Source: Dipteris shenzhenensis (Eukaryota; Polypodiophyta; Polypodiopsida; Gleicheniales). From it: DNA of 64,000 bases. The stretch lies in NCBI GenBank assembly GCA_047967505.1, contig CM106538.1; one strand, 5' to 3'. The notes beneath the pieces are model-generated. The model had not been told where the DNA came from, did not search any database, and was given only the letters and a program-made list of their open reading frames with translations. Below, piece by piece: positions 54,293 through 64,000 of this stretch; the first letter of the stretch is position 1; each line of letters starts with the position of its first letter. A program made the translations under genes and the position numbers.

Positions 54293-56698
54293 TTGAGCAA
54301 GCTTTGTGAGGAGGAACAGCTGTATGAGGCACTTAAGACCATTAACCACATAAAACAGCAAGGATTTTCCCTAACGAGTGATGCGATCTACTATCTCCTC
54401 GACTGTTGCACCAGAAAGAAAGACCTGGCAGCTGGCAGGCAGGTCCATTCATTGATGATCAACCATGGACTTGATTCGATTACCTTTTTGAATGATCATC
54501 TTATTCGGTTGTTTGCCTTATGTGGGAGCTTGCAAGAAGCAGAAGAAATATTTTTTAAGGTTGTAAAACCAAGTGTTTACACTTGGAATGCAATTATTTC
54601 AGCCCATGTTAATCTTGGGAAAAGTGAGAAGGCTTTTGAACTTTATCAGAAGATGGAACTGGCAGGTACGAAGCCAGACAAAGTCACGTTTCTGCACATT
54701 TTGAAAGCTTGTGGCGCCATTGAAGCCATTTTGCAGGGCAAACTAATACATGATTACATAATTACAAGTGGATTTGAATCAGATGTGGTCATAGGGAGCA
54801 CCCTCGTTGACATGTATGCTAAATGTGGCAACCTTCAAGAGGCACACCAAGTGTTTTTGAAAATGCCAATACGAAATGTAGTATCATGGGGTGCAATGAT
54901 TGCAGGATATGCTCAGCACGGGCAAGGGATTCCTGCCCTGGAACTCTTCGAGAACATGCAAAAGGAGGGCTTAAGACCAAGCAAAGTAACACTTTTGGCT
55001 ACCCTGAAGGCATGTGGCAGCTTAAAAGCAATTCAAGAAGGCAGGCTAACCCATGACATCATTGTTCGAAGTAGGCTTGAATCAGACATAGTTGTTGGGA
55101 ACACCCTGGTTGACATGTATTCCAAATCTGGGAGACTAGACGAGGCACACAAAGTGTTCAATAGGTTGCTTAACAAAGATGTTGTGACATGGGGCATAAT
55201 GATTGCAGGATACACCCAGCATGGCCATGGTCTTCCTGCCCTTGAGCTTTTTGAGAAAATGCAACAGGAAGGGATAAGGCCGGAAAACATCACCTTTTCG
55301 AGTGTCTTGAAAGCATGTGGAACTTTAAGCATTTTAGGTCTGGGCAGGCTGATACATGACCAGTTTATCAGAAGTGGACTGCAATCAGACGTCATTGTTG
55401 AGAGCACCCTTGTTAACATGTATGCAAAATGTGGTAGCTTAAAGGAAGCACGCAAAGTATTTGATGGATTATTAAGTCGAAATGTGGTGATCTGGGGTGC
55501 CATGATATCAGGATATGCTAACCATGGAGATGGGCTTGCTGCTCTCTTGTGTTATGCAAGAATGCAACAGGAAGGCATACTGCCAAACAAAGTTATGTTT
55601 TTGTCCATCCTGAAAGCATGTGGCATTGTTGGAGCCTTGGGACAAGGCAAGCTGATACATGAGCAAATCCTCAAAGATGGACTCGCATTGGACTTGGTTG
55701 TCGGAAATACGCTTGTGGACATGTATGTCAAATGGGGGAACATGGATGAAGCCCGCAAAGTGGTTGACAAGATGCTGATCCGTGATGTGGTAACATGGAG
55801 TGCGATGATTGCAGGATATGCCCAGTGTGGCAATTACAAGTTGGCTCGGCAATGTCTAGAGGACATGCGACAAGAAGGCTTGAAACCAGTGGATATGATC
55901 TTTACTAATATCTTATCTGCTTGTAGGCATGCAGGTCTCCTTGAAGAAGGTTGCCTGTATTTCAATGCTATGAAAGAACAGTATGGCATTGCGCCAGATA
56001 TTGAGCACTATAGCTGCATGGTTGACCTTCTAGGCCGGGCAGGATGCTTAAAAGAGGCTGAAGATTTGCTTCGAACAATGCCAATCCTGCCGGATATAGT
56101 CACATGGACATCTTTGCTCACTGGTTGTAGAAAGTATGGCAACCTTGAGCTAGGGAAACACTGTTTTGATCGAGTTTACTTATTGGAACCAGCTGAAGCC
56201 TCTGGCTTTATGCTCATGTCAAACATTTATGCTGATGCTAACATGTGGGATGACGTTGACAGAACGCAGGAGCTGAGAAAGACCGCAAGTGCAAGAAAGA
56301 AGCCTGGAATGGCTTGGATAGAGGTGAACAAAGAGACGCATGAGTTTATAGCGGGATGTGCAAGCCACCTGCAAAATGACAAGATGCTTGCTGAGTTGAA
56401 ACGATTAGGCAAACCGTTTAGACAAAAAGGATATGTCCCACAGCTTTACTTGGTAGTGGAACCAGCTTCAGACCAGGAGACTGAAGATGTTTTGTTAGGG
56501 TGCTGGGAGACAGTAGATATAGCCTTTGGCCTTATCAGTATGCCGGAGGGAACAACTGTTCGAACTGCAAGGACTCTTACAGTGTATATTGATTGTTATA
56601 ACGCAATTGAGGCTATATGTAAGCTTGAAACACAACAGGTTAAGATAAGGAATACCTTAACATCTTTGTTATTTGAAAGACCGGGTTTTCTCTTGTGA
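54293..56698 (+). CDS. PLS-class pentatricopeptide repeat protein with degenerate DYW domain
   Basis: PPR proteins of this class bind organelle RNA and usually guide C-to-U editing in plastids or mitochondria. The uninterrupted frame has about 17 motifs: an L-S pair (residues 29-94), four P-L-S triplets, a final P-L2-S2, E1/E2 motifs, and a PG box at 671. The end resembles a DYW deaminase in length and framework (IAFGLIS, 743-749), but its zinc ligands are changed: HSE reads CWE (737-739), and CxxCH reads Y765-I-D-C768-Y769. The terminal Asp-Tyr-Trp is absent; the protein ends RPGFLL. Deaminase activity in cis is therefore unlikely. The left limit given is a TTG codon. An in-frame stop is at 54206-54208, no ATG lies between, and the first in-frame ATG is 54455, inside motif 1. 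The true start is thus probably on an upstream exon. No transit peptide is visible for that reason. Confidence 0.95.
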   Translation: MSKLCEEEQLYEALKTINHIKQQGFSLTSDAIYYLLDCCTRKKDLAAGRQVHSLMINHGLDSITFLNDHLIRLFALCGSLQEAEEIFFKVVKPSVYTWNAIISAHVNLGKSEKAFELYQKMELAGTKPDKVTFLHILKACGAIEAILQGKLIHDYIITSGFESDVVIGSTLVDMYAKCGNLQEAHQVFLKMPIRNVVSWGAMIAGYAQHGQGIPALELFENMQKEGLRPSKVTLLATLKACGSLKAIQEGRLTHDIIVRSRLESDIVVGNTLVDMYSKSGRLDEAHKVFNRLLNKDVVTWGIMIAGYTQHGHGLPALELFEKMQQEGIRPENITFSSVLKACGTLSILGLGRLIHDQFIRSGLQSDVIVESTLVNMYAKCGSLKEARKVFDGLLSRNVVIWGAMISGYANHGDGLAALLCYARMQQEGILPNKVMFLSILKACGIVGALGQGKLIHEQILKDGLALDLVVGNTLVDMYVKWGNMDEARKVVDKMLIRDVVTWSAMIAGYAQCGNYKLARQCLEDMRQEGLKPVDMIFTNILSACRHAGLLEEGCLYFNAMKEQYGIAPDIEHYSCMVDLLGRAGCLKEAEDLLRTMPILPDIVTWTSLLTGCRKYGNLELGKHCFDRVYLLEPAEASGFMLMSNIYADANMWDDVDRTQELRKTASARKKPGMAWIEVNKETHEFIAGCASHLQNDKMLAELKRLGKPFRQKGYVPQLYLVVEPASDQETEDVLLGCWETVDIAFGLISMPEGTTVRTARTLTVYIDCYNAIEAICKLETQQVKIRNTLTSLLFERPGFLL

Positions 56699-58690
56699 TG
56701 CTTATTGTCATATGTGTTTTGATTCATGAATTTTCATTATTATCCAGGGTACAGAGGTCACACTTTAAAGACTGATGATCATCCAACCTAATTGGTTTCC
56801 ATCACTTTTTTAATTGTAATGGAAGTTTAAATGTCTATATACCATGTCTCTGCGATATATATAGTGGTACTGTTGTGCTCTACACCTCATTTGCTGGACT
56901 AAATAGACCATCAACAAGAAATTTGGAACACAACCAATATATCCCCATGTTTTCGGTTTGGAGTATCCAGAATCAGCAGACACACAGAGCTTAAAACTAG
57001 CATCGTGGGCAGCTTGCATGCTGTATATTGTATAGCCGCCTCTTACATTGACATTTCCTACCACTCTGTCTCTTTTATTCTCACAGAATATAATGCAGAC
57101 ATGAGGCCTAGCGCTCATTTATGGAGCAAGGAGTGAAGTATCGTGGGTATATCATCACCCGAAGGTATCTGCTGGTCTTGGAAAGGTCATATCGAGGGAG
57201 TGGCCAAGGCCTAAGAAAGCTACTCAATGAAAAGGGCTTCTTGGTTACATCATTTGCAGAACATTCAACAGGTTTTATGAAGTAAGGGTGCAGGACCTGA
57301 TCATATGTTCAAAAGGAATGTTACTTTAGGGACTTGAAGCTGAGAACGCATTTGAGGAATTATTTCATCTCCAACAGACTTTTCACAGCCACTGGTGCTT
57401 GAGGTTGATTCTCGTGGAAGGGCAAGTACCATCTTTTAAAAGTAGCATGGGGTGATTGCCTATGAGTAGGAAACTCTCTAATAACGATAAATATTTCGAA
57501 TAACTTGTGAAAGGAAACGATAGGTGTAAATTAGAAGGAAAGGAAAAGAGAAAAAGCAAGTGAAGGTGAAGGAATATTAGAAAAGGTAGATGAGTGAAAG
57601 AGAAGAAACAAAAGAGGTGAAAAGGGGGGGAGGGTGTGTGTGTGTTGGATGGGCCATCAAATAAAAGTGAGGATGTGCCTATTTTGGCAAGAGTAATATA
57701 AATGTGGTGTCATACAAGAGACAAAAAGAGCCTCCATCTTTAGAGAGAAATACCTAACAAAAGACAAAAGCTTTAGGATAAAAGACAAAAGCATTTAGGA
57801 TCTCCACAAGCAAACAAAAACCTTAAACCCTAAACACATTAGAAGCCCTTAAACTTATACTAACCCACAATTAAGCCTCATACTAACCATAATTTACAAG
57901 GTCAAATGGACCAAATGAACCAACTTTAAAACTATGGCCCTGATTAGCAACTCACTAACCAAGTCATCCCTTAGGACCCTTGCAAGGCAAAAAAACATAG
58001 AAAATGTTTGGAGTTTGTTGAATTTGATAGTTTTAACTTTTAATAACGACTGTTAAATTGCTATTAGGATAATCTCGAGCTGACAAGCATGTAGCCTTGG
58101 TCATTCATGTTGTTTTCACCTAACCTAGGTTGACAAGCATCCAACAGGTACAAGGAGAATAAAACGAAGGAATATTGCTCCCAAGGCCGAGAGTTTCATG
58201 CTGTTAGCTCAACTTATTGTTTTTATAATTTTGTAGCTGTACAATTGGCCCACTTCTCTCTTTTTTTTTAAAGTAAAATTTTGACTTTTTGACCTACCAC
58301 GACAAGGTATTTGTTTTGTGCTTTTTGCAACCTTGGGCGTTGCTTAGTGCTTTGTCAACATGTGGGACCTAAAAGATTATGATTTTGCTTTGGAGTTCAA
58401 TCCTTGATTAGAAGTAGTAATAATACTATTACTAATGCAATATTTGTGCCAAGCGTGATTTGCTAGGTCTGCTAACGTTATACCAGTAGAACAATATGCC
58501 AACTCCAAATCTCGATTTTGAAGTCTCTCTCGTACAAAGTAGTATCCCACTTGAATGACATCTATTTTCTATTGTGATGTTTAGCAACCTATCTGAGAAA
58601 ATGCACGTGATATGATCACCGAACGTGAACCATTGTGGTTGCAGTTAGCTTTTTGTCACTAGAGTTTGGAAGTGAAAATCAAATATATAA
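56699..58690. other. 3' flank of the PPR gene; no further gene
   Basis: No AATAAA signal was found directly after the stop. A weak minus frame (56810-57118) has no motif. The rest is AT-rich. Confidence 0.4.
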
Positions 58691-59057
58691 AGATAAATAA
58701 ATACATACATACATGCATGCATGTGGGTGCGCGCACACACACACAGTCTATTTATGTGCGCCTACACATAAATAGATGCGCACATATGTTTTTTTCCTTT
58801 GGTGCTTTTCTTATAAGAACCCTTGTCCAGCCGTCTGCTCACCAGCTCTAGTATCAGTTCCTCTACCTCCCCAAGTTGGTGATGACATCTTTGGCTTTTT
58901 GTTCGTAAGGGTTTTTTTTTAGGGAATCTTTTTTTGTTACAACGTTTTCTTAATAATAAGAAAAAGTAAGAAAAGGCGATACACATACAAAAATTAGCAT
59001 GTATATGTATATGTAAATTTGGTTGTTTAAAGTAGTTTTGGTTGACATTGACATGGC

Positions 59058-59093
<36 letters not shown>

Positions 59094-59526
59094 TGGCTTA
59101 TTGAAAGAAAGATATACATATAATATATGTATTTGTGTGTGTGCGTCAAAGATTATTTTTTCAGGTTAGTTTCGTTAAGAAGCGACTTTTAGATTGATAG
59201 CGAAAGTTTATATGCTGTAATTAAGATAAAATTTTGAAACATTCGCCAAGATTTGAAACTTTTGTGCAAAATTTTTAACATTTTTTGCTAGGATTTACTT
59301 ATTTTACTTAGAAAATTCAAAAGAAAATATGTAAAATTATACTATATTTTTTCAATATTATGAAACTTTAAAAAATAGCTTGATAAACTTTTGCCAAGAT
59401 TTCATATTAATATAAAAGTATAGCTTCAATAAAAACATCCATGTGCGTGTGTGTGTGTGTCTCCATATGGACATATGCAAGCATTGCCTTTAGTTGGGGA
59501 AAACATATTTTGTGGCAGTTCATCCA

Positions 59527-59558
<32 letters not shown>

Positions 59559-60200
59559 ATGTGTTCATGAGCCATGCACGTACTGTTAGAAAGGTGTGTA
59601 TGCATCCATGTCTACTTTTGTGTGTGCACATGCACTTGTTTGACTTAGTTATCACACATAATTGTGGGAATGCACATGCTCAACTATTTCTAGGTGTATG
59701 TATGTATGTATAAGGTCTAATTGGTATCTAAATATATAGATATAGATAAAGACACACATGTATATACAAACATGCATAAATTTGACGGATTATATATGTG
59801 AGTGAGAGATCAAGAGGCACAGATGTCAAAGCATGCATGCATATGTGGACATAAATATAAACGTACAAATGACTGATGGATTATGATTATGTGAGTGAGA
59901 GACCAAGATACACATGTTTACCAAGATATACATGTAAACACATGCATGCAAATATGTTAACATATATCCTTACATGTACACAAATGTAATCACATACTCT
60001 CTTTTTTTTTGGTATGAAATCACATTCAATATGGCACACACGCATGTACATATACAAAAGCACACATGTAAACATAGACACGCACATGCATAAATACACG
60101 TGTAGTAACACCACATGCACACATACGTGGAGACACGCTTGTATATGTCAAAAGAATTTCACACACGCGTGCATGCACACACACACACACACACAGAGTA
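58691..60200. repeat. Microsatellite-rich region
   Basis: Includes (TGCA/CATA)n then GCGCGCACACACACAC (58700-58746), (TA)n(GA)n (59058-59090), (GT)n near 59448, (TC)n (59530-59558) and (CA)n (60172-60195). The Cys/His/Val-rich frames crossing it are by-products. No gene. Confidence 0.85.
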
Positions 60201-60730
60201 TATCAAAAGTATTTAAAAGACCAGATGGTCTATGAAATTACAAGAACCTAATACAATGAGCGTAATTGGGCTTTAATACCCAAGACGAATACAACATCAT
60301 CATAGAAACACCAATACAAAAAAATGTTTGAGCCCATGGAGAGGGTGGAAACTATGGTGTGGCATCACTACGATGATCCTCTGGCAATAGCTAGTAAAAG
60401 GGACAAGTCCAAGGGGGAGACTGGTGCTGTGCAAGGCTGCAATAGCATAAAACCTATGGTAGAATGTTAGTGACAATCGGTAGGTGTGGTCTCCTAGTTG
60501 TGGGCCCATGTCAGGACAAGTTCCATTGTCACCCCCAACGGCCATACCTATAGTCTGTTGAGCATGGAGGGAAGGTCCCTAAGCTTGATTTGTGCATCAA
60601 CCCACCATTAGTGAGTCTGTTTTGTCTCACTCTGGATCTAGGCTCTATGGTCTCCTAGGAGCTTGCTGGCCCATGCTATCGACTAGAAAAACTCAATGAT
60701 CATACTCTGAGCGAAGTCTGTTTATGCACA
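60201..60730. other. No supported gene
   Basis: Short frames only; possibly the distal end of the LINE-like relic to the right. Confidence 0.35.
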
Positions 60731-61414
60731 CTAATCTCGCCCATGTGTTCTGAATAGATGCTCTCTATGTTGGATGGCCTCATGAATGATAGTCACCAAG
60801 CATCTTTGATTCGGGTAAGACAGGAAATCGGAGAGGGGGAAAAAACCATTCTTGAAGAGACAACGGTAATGACCTCGGATCTCGAAGTACACAGGCATCT
60901 GAAAATGAAGTGATCTTCCACTCAATCTCCTACCTATCACATAGAGTATAGATGAGACCCTCTTTAAGTATGCCCTTGGCTCACCCACTCTCAATGCATA
61001 GTTGGTGAAATGAGATAAGGAATTGCTCGATAGATATCCTCAAAGAATGGGGAGCGGTGTATTCACATATTTTTTGGTGTATCAATGAACCCCTAATCTA
61101 AAATTCCAAAGCAGTGGTACTTGTAGAAGTTGATCTTCATAGGAAGCTCGTTGGTTGCCAACCAGGTCTTAAATTTGTGTAATTATAAGAGACCGTCCCA
61201 AATAACCTAGTTGGCCTCGTGGAGGCCTCGTGATAGGTGAGCAAGATAGCACGGGCCTCAATGCTATATTGAAAGGGGGGTAATCTATCCATGTGGAGCC
61301 CCAAACTCTCAAACAATCTACATATCTGTGTGTACCATCTCTAATTGCTCTCAACCATCCTAAATTCATGGATGAAGATAGGACTACACATGGTAATGTA
61401 CATTGGTGTGACAT
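60731..61414 (-). pseudogene. Possible LINE zinc-finger (zf-RVT) end
   Basis: On the minus strand, NELPMKINFYKYHCFGIL and, 80 codons later, IYTLCDR ... EDHFIFRCLCTSRSEVI resemble the C-terminal region of plant LINE reverse-transcriptase proteins. There a W..P.KI.FF.W segment precedes C-x2-C...H-x4-C. Three frames and several stops are needed. No reverse transcriptase motif is found upstream, so this is tentative. Confidence 0.3.
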
Positions 61415-62000
61415 TAAGAGAATTTCAGACTCAAGAAGGGCCTCATAAGGGGTGGATTATAAAAATGTATTAAGAACTAACAAGGCCCATGTGATTCTGA
61501 AAAAGTGCATCTCCTTAGGAGGTGGTCATCCCAATGTGCCACAAAAAGTGTAGCTAGGCTCTCCCACTTGGAGGGGCCCCTTACTTGGAAAAAGGTGCCC
61601 CTACCTCCCTCCCCAAGGTGATCCCCATTCTCAAAAACTAGCTTCTTGGGTACCACTCCCCCCAAAAATCTAAAATTTTTCAAGAGTTCCAAAAGTGGCT
61701 TGAAACTATGCCTATGCACCAAAAACACTTTCCAATCACTAAACTCTTCATCTTCTCACCATAATCACCTTCCAACTCCCACTTTCCTAATTCTTCTCAC
61801 CATAGTCACTTGTCAATTCCTAATTCCAATTTCTTCTAATCACTTTATTATGTTCTTATCCCAAACCTTTACTATTTCCATAGATCCTATTTTACCCTTT
61901 GCTAATCTCAAATCGCTGATCATTTGAGTTTCTATCTGCAAATCTAGTTTTGAATCCTCTCATGGCTCCATTGCAAGATCGCATCAACAAGCGAAAAAAA
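61415..62000. other. No supported gene
   Basis: Short frames on both strands; pyrimidine-rich at 61730-61900. Nothing recognisable. Confidence 0.4.
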
Positions 62001-62920
62001 GCACTTTGTACATTGAAGTCATTGGTATGACTCGTCAATGAAGTGGCCACAAGATTGCTGACAAAGAAGAATTAAACCAACTACGACAACAAGGAGCAAG
62101 GCATGTCAACATGTGGAGTGTTGGTGGACTCTATCCAGTGGATCCTTTTACAAATGCTCCTCCTATGTTTGAAGATTTGTCAAGTTTACTTCAATATCTA
62201 GGAGATGGCCTTTAAGGCTTACTTGGCTATTGCAAACACATTGGTCATACTAGTGCTGAGGTCCAATTTGCCAAGGTTCACTTGTTCGGGATGGAAAAAT
62301 AAATTAAAAAACTTATAGGTACTATGCACACTTTGCATGATGGAAAAATGAGTTGCAATAGGATGCACTTAGGATGCACCCAATAGAGATAAAATTGATG
62401 AAAACTGGGATTCAATTTTCAACATCCCCTTACTTGTAGTGAATTTTTGTGTGCTGCATGCTGAGATGCAGCTCATTGATAAATTGCTTTACTTGCACAT
62501 TGCATATGTATGGAACATGAAACCGGAAGAGAGAGCGGCAACATGTATTGCAAAGCTTGAAGCTCTTCTCTCGAGCATGGGACTTCATGGAGGAAATGTA
62601 AAGCTATGCAAAGACACACAACTCTCAAGAAAATCAAAGAATCTTTCGAATGAATGTCCATGGGGGGCTCAAAGGCACAAATATTTTTGTCCAAGCATGG
62701 CAAGAATCAATTAAACATGCACTAGAATTATTGGAAAGACTTGTGTGACTGTACCACTAATTTGGATGCTGACCCTAGTTTCAGAACTTTGAAAGTGCAT
62801 GTTTGGAAAGTGCTAGATAACTTGGTAAAGATACAGAGAAAGCCTTCCATAGTTCCCTTTGAAGGACATCGGGTTACAATCTTGAAAAGATAACATTCAT
62901 GCTTACAGAGACCACATTGA
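62001..62920 (+). other. Decayed coding-like stretch upstream of the helicase relic
   Basis: Conceptual pieces include QQGARHVNMWSVGGLYPVDP then FTNAPPMFEDLSSLLQYLGD (62090-62210), IAYVWNMKPEERAATCIAKL (62502) and LKVHVWKVLDNLVKIQRKPS (62792). They follow one direction and could be part of the same element as the PIF1-EEP relic. No family is recognised, and no Rep HUH motif is seen. Confidence 0.25.
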
Positions 62921-62927
62921 TCTAGAA

Positions 62928-63945
62928 TGGACATCTCTTAGAATTGTGAAGGAGGAGCAAATAGAACCATAAAAAACAAGCCTTCTTACTCGAGAACAAT
63001 TTCCTATTCAACCAGAGCAGAAAGGACAATACATCAAGCACAAGGGTTAACATTGCAACGACTTGCATTTTCCCCAAAGGGAGTATGTGGACATGGGCTA
63101 GAATACACCGCCTTATTGCATGTAAATGAAATTGAGAACTTATACTTGTTGGAACCAATTATAAATGAAAATTTCCAAATTACAAATGAAAATTGAGAAC
63201 TTATACTTATTGGAAACAGTTACAAATGAAAATTTCCAAATCAACAATGACGTCCAAAAGGATATGCGCAAATTCAACAACCAAGTGGCTTGGATGACAT
63301 TGGCCTCTTTGCACCACCAAAAAGAGAAGACACACAAACTCCTACTTGCATCCTTGAACACGAGATTGCTACCAAAATACATATTAGACATTATACAAAC
63401 AGCTCAACTAATGGAATCTAACATTATCTGCCTGCAAGAAACAAGAACAAGAAATCATTGGCACCTCACTCCACAAGGGTTTACCATAATAGAGAATTAC
63501 TCTCACATGGTCCAATGCACACTACTAAGAAAAGACTTTCCAATACATGGTGCAAAAACATACGTGGAGCAAGGAGTGGAAATAACAACTATCAACACAA
63601 TGATTCACGACAAAAGGATACAAATTTTCAATATATAGACCACTCTCTCAAAAATCCAATATGTTTCTAACTTACCTCTAGAGCATAATCTTAGAGACAA
63701 GAACAACGGACTCCTCACAATACTTGTAGGTGACTTCAACATAGACATGGGTAGACCTCACCAAACTCAACCAATTTGGAAAAAATGATGTGCTCCCTCA
63801 ATCTTGACCTCAGCTTTTGAAACACCATAACGATTTATGGGTCCCAATTGGACCACATTTGAAGACATAAATTCCATGGCCATTCGCTCAGACACATCAA
63901 ATGCTTACTGGACCGACCATTCCATAGTGTACACATACATCTACT
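62928..63945 (+). pseudogene. Helentron-like PIF1 helicase-EEP endonuclease relic C
   Basis: The helicase end reads LLTREQFPIQPEQ, then RTIHQAQGLTLQRLAFSPKG, HGLEYTALLHV and ENLYLLEP (62978-63160). These are the last motifs of PIF1-family helicases, with one shift near 63025. A 61-bp tandem duplication (63131-63252) breaks frame between helicase and tail. The endonuclease then reads LLASLNTRLL (63340), ICLQETRTRN (63427), EITTINTMIHDKRIQIFNIY (63581), VGDFNID (63729), SQLDHI (about 63845) and YWTDHSIV (63905). These are all the hallmark EEP motifs: N, QET, GDFN, xxDxI and the terminal DH. In Helentrons this tail is thought to help strand nicking. Stops after FNIY and near QLDHI make it inactive. 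It reaches almost to the window edge. Confidence 0.78.
63131..63252. repeat. 61-bp tandem duplication at the helicase-endonuclease junction
   Basis: attgagaacttatacttgtt at 63131 recurs at 63192 (attgagaacttatacttatt). The period is not a multiple of three, so it puts helicase and endonuclease in different frames. Each copy encodes ENLYLLE...NENFQI. Confidence 0.9.
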
Positions 63946-64000
63946 AGGGCATCATGTACACCAACTTGGTCCATGGCAGCACACTCCATTGAGCAGGGCC

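Noticed and set aside
55033-55852. Minus-strand frames of 93-156 codons inside the PPR gene
   Set aside because: Shadows of the repeated PPR codons on the opposite strand.
59441-60235. Cys/His/Thr-rich frames
   Set aside because: They run through CA/GT and CATG microsatellites and have no other feature.

Overview
This window looks like nuclear DNA of a land plant with a large, repeat-rich genome. A homosporous fern of the Ceratopteris/Adiantum kind is my best guess. The guess rests on one long intron-poor organelle-type PPR gene, abundant Ty3/Gypsy and Copia relics, and Helitron relics with an endonuclease tail. The organism call is inference; no species marker is visible.

Only two protein genes still look open: the PPR gene at 54293-56698 (+), which ends in a recognisable but degenerate DYW domain, and a gag-like frame at 30321-30722 (-) inside a structurally complete 2.27-kb LTR retrotransposon (29687-31959). 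That element has 344/349-bp LTRs, a 5-bp target duplication, a tRNA-Met-type primer site and a polypurine tract. Most other recognisable coding sequence is broken.

Layout. 0-5 kb: PIF/Harbinger transposase pseudogene (-). 7.9-15.2 kb: RPA-like relics (two copies, +), an endonuclease fragment and a PIF1 helicase-endonuclease relic, interrupted by Gypsy integrase and protease pieces. 16-23.2 kb: simple repeats, an AT-rich tandem array, Gypsy gag and protease relics (+), a Copia RNase H-like relic and its tandem duplicate. 23.8-25 kb: a third RPA-like relic. 27-34 kb: tandem repeats and the complete LTR element. 35-39 kb: an unidentified decayed gene (-) between two arrays of palindromic GAATGG repeats. 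39-44.9 kb: a Gypsy internal region (-) from gag to integrase, cut off at both ends. 45-52.3 kb: purine tracts, minisatellites, a hairpin-repeat array and an unidentified degraded gene. 52.6-53.3 kb: FCP1-like HAD phosphatase pseudogene (-). 54-56.7 kb: the PPR gene. 58.7-60.2 kb: microsatellites. 60.7-61.4 kb: possible LINE zinc-finger relic (-). 62.9-64 kb: a second PIF1 helicase-endonuclease relic (+), running to the window edge.

The main theme is a Helentron-like transposon family. Two separate relics carry the C-terminal motifs of a PIF1 helicase, followed about 40 residues later by an AP-endonuclease-like (EEP) domain, and a third fragment carries part of that endonuclease. RPA-like OB-fold/zinc-ribbon relics lie upstream of two of them on the same strand. 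The genes do not form an operon or pathway; they are a stack of independent and nested insertions around one host gene.
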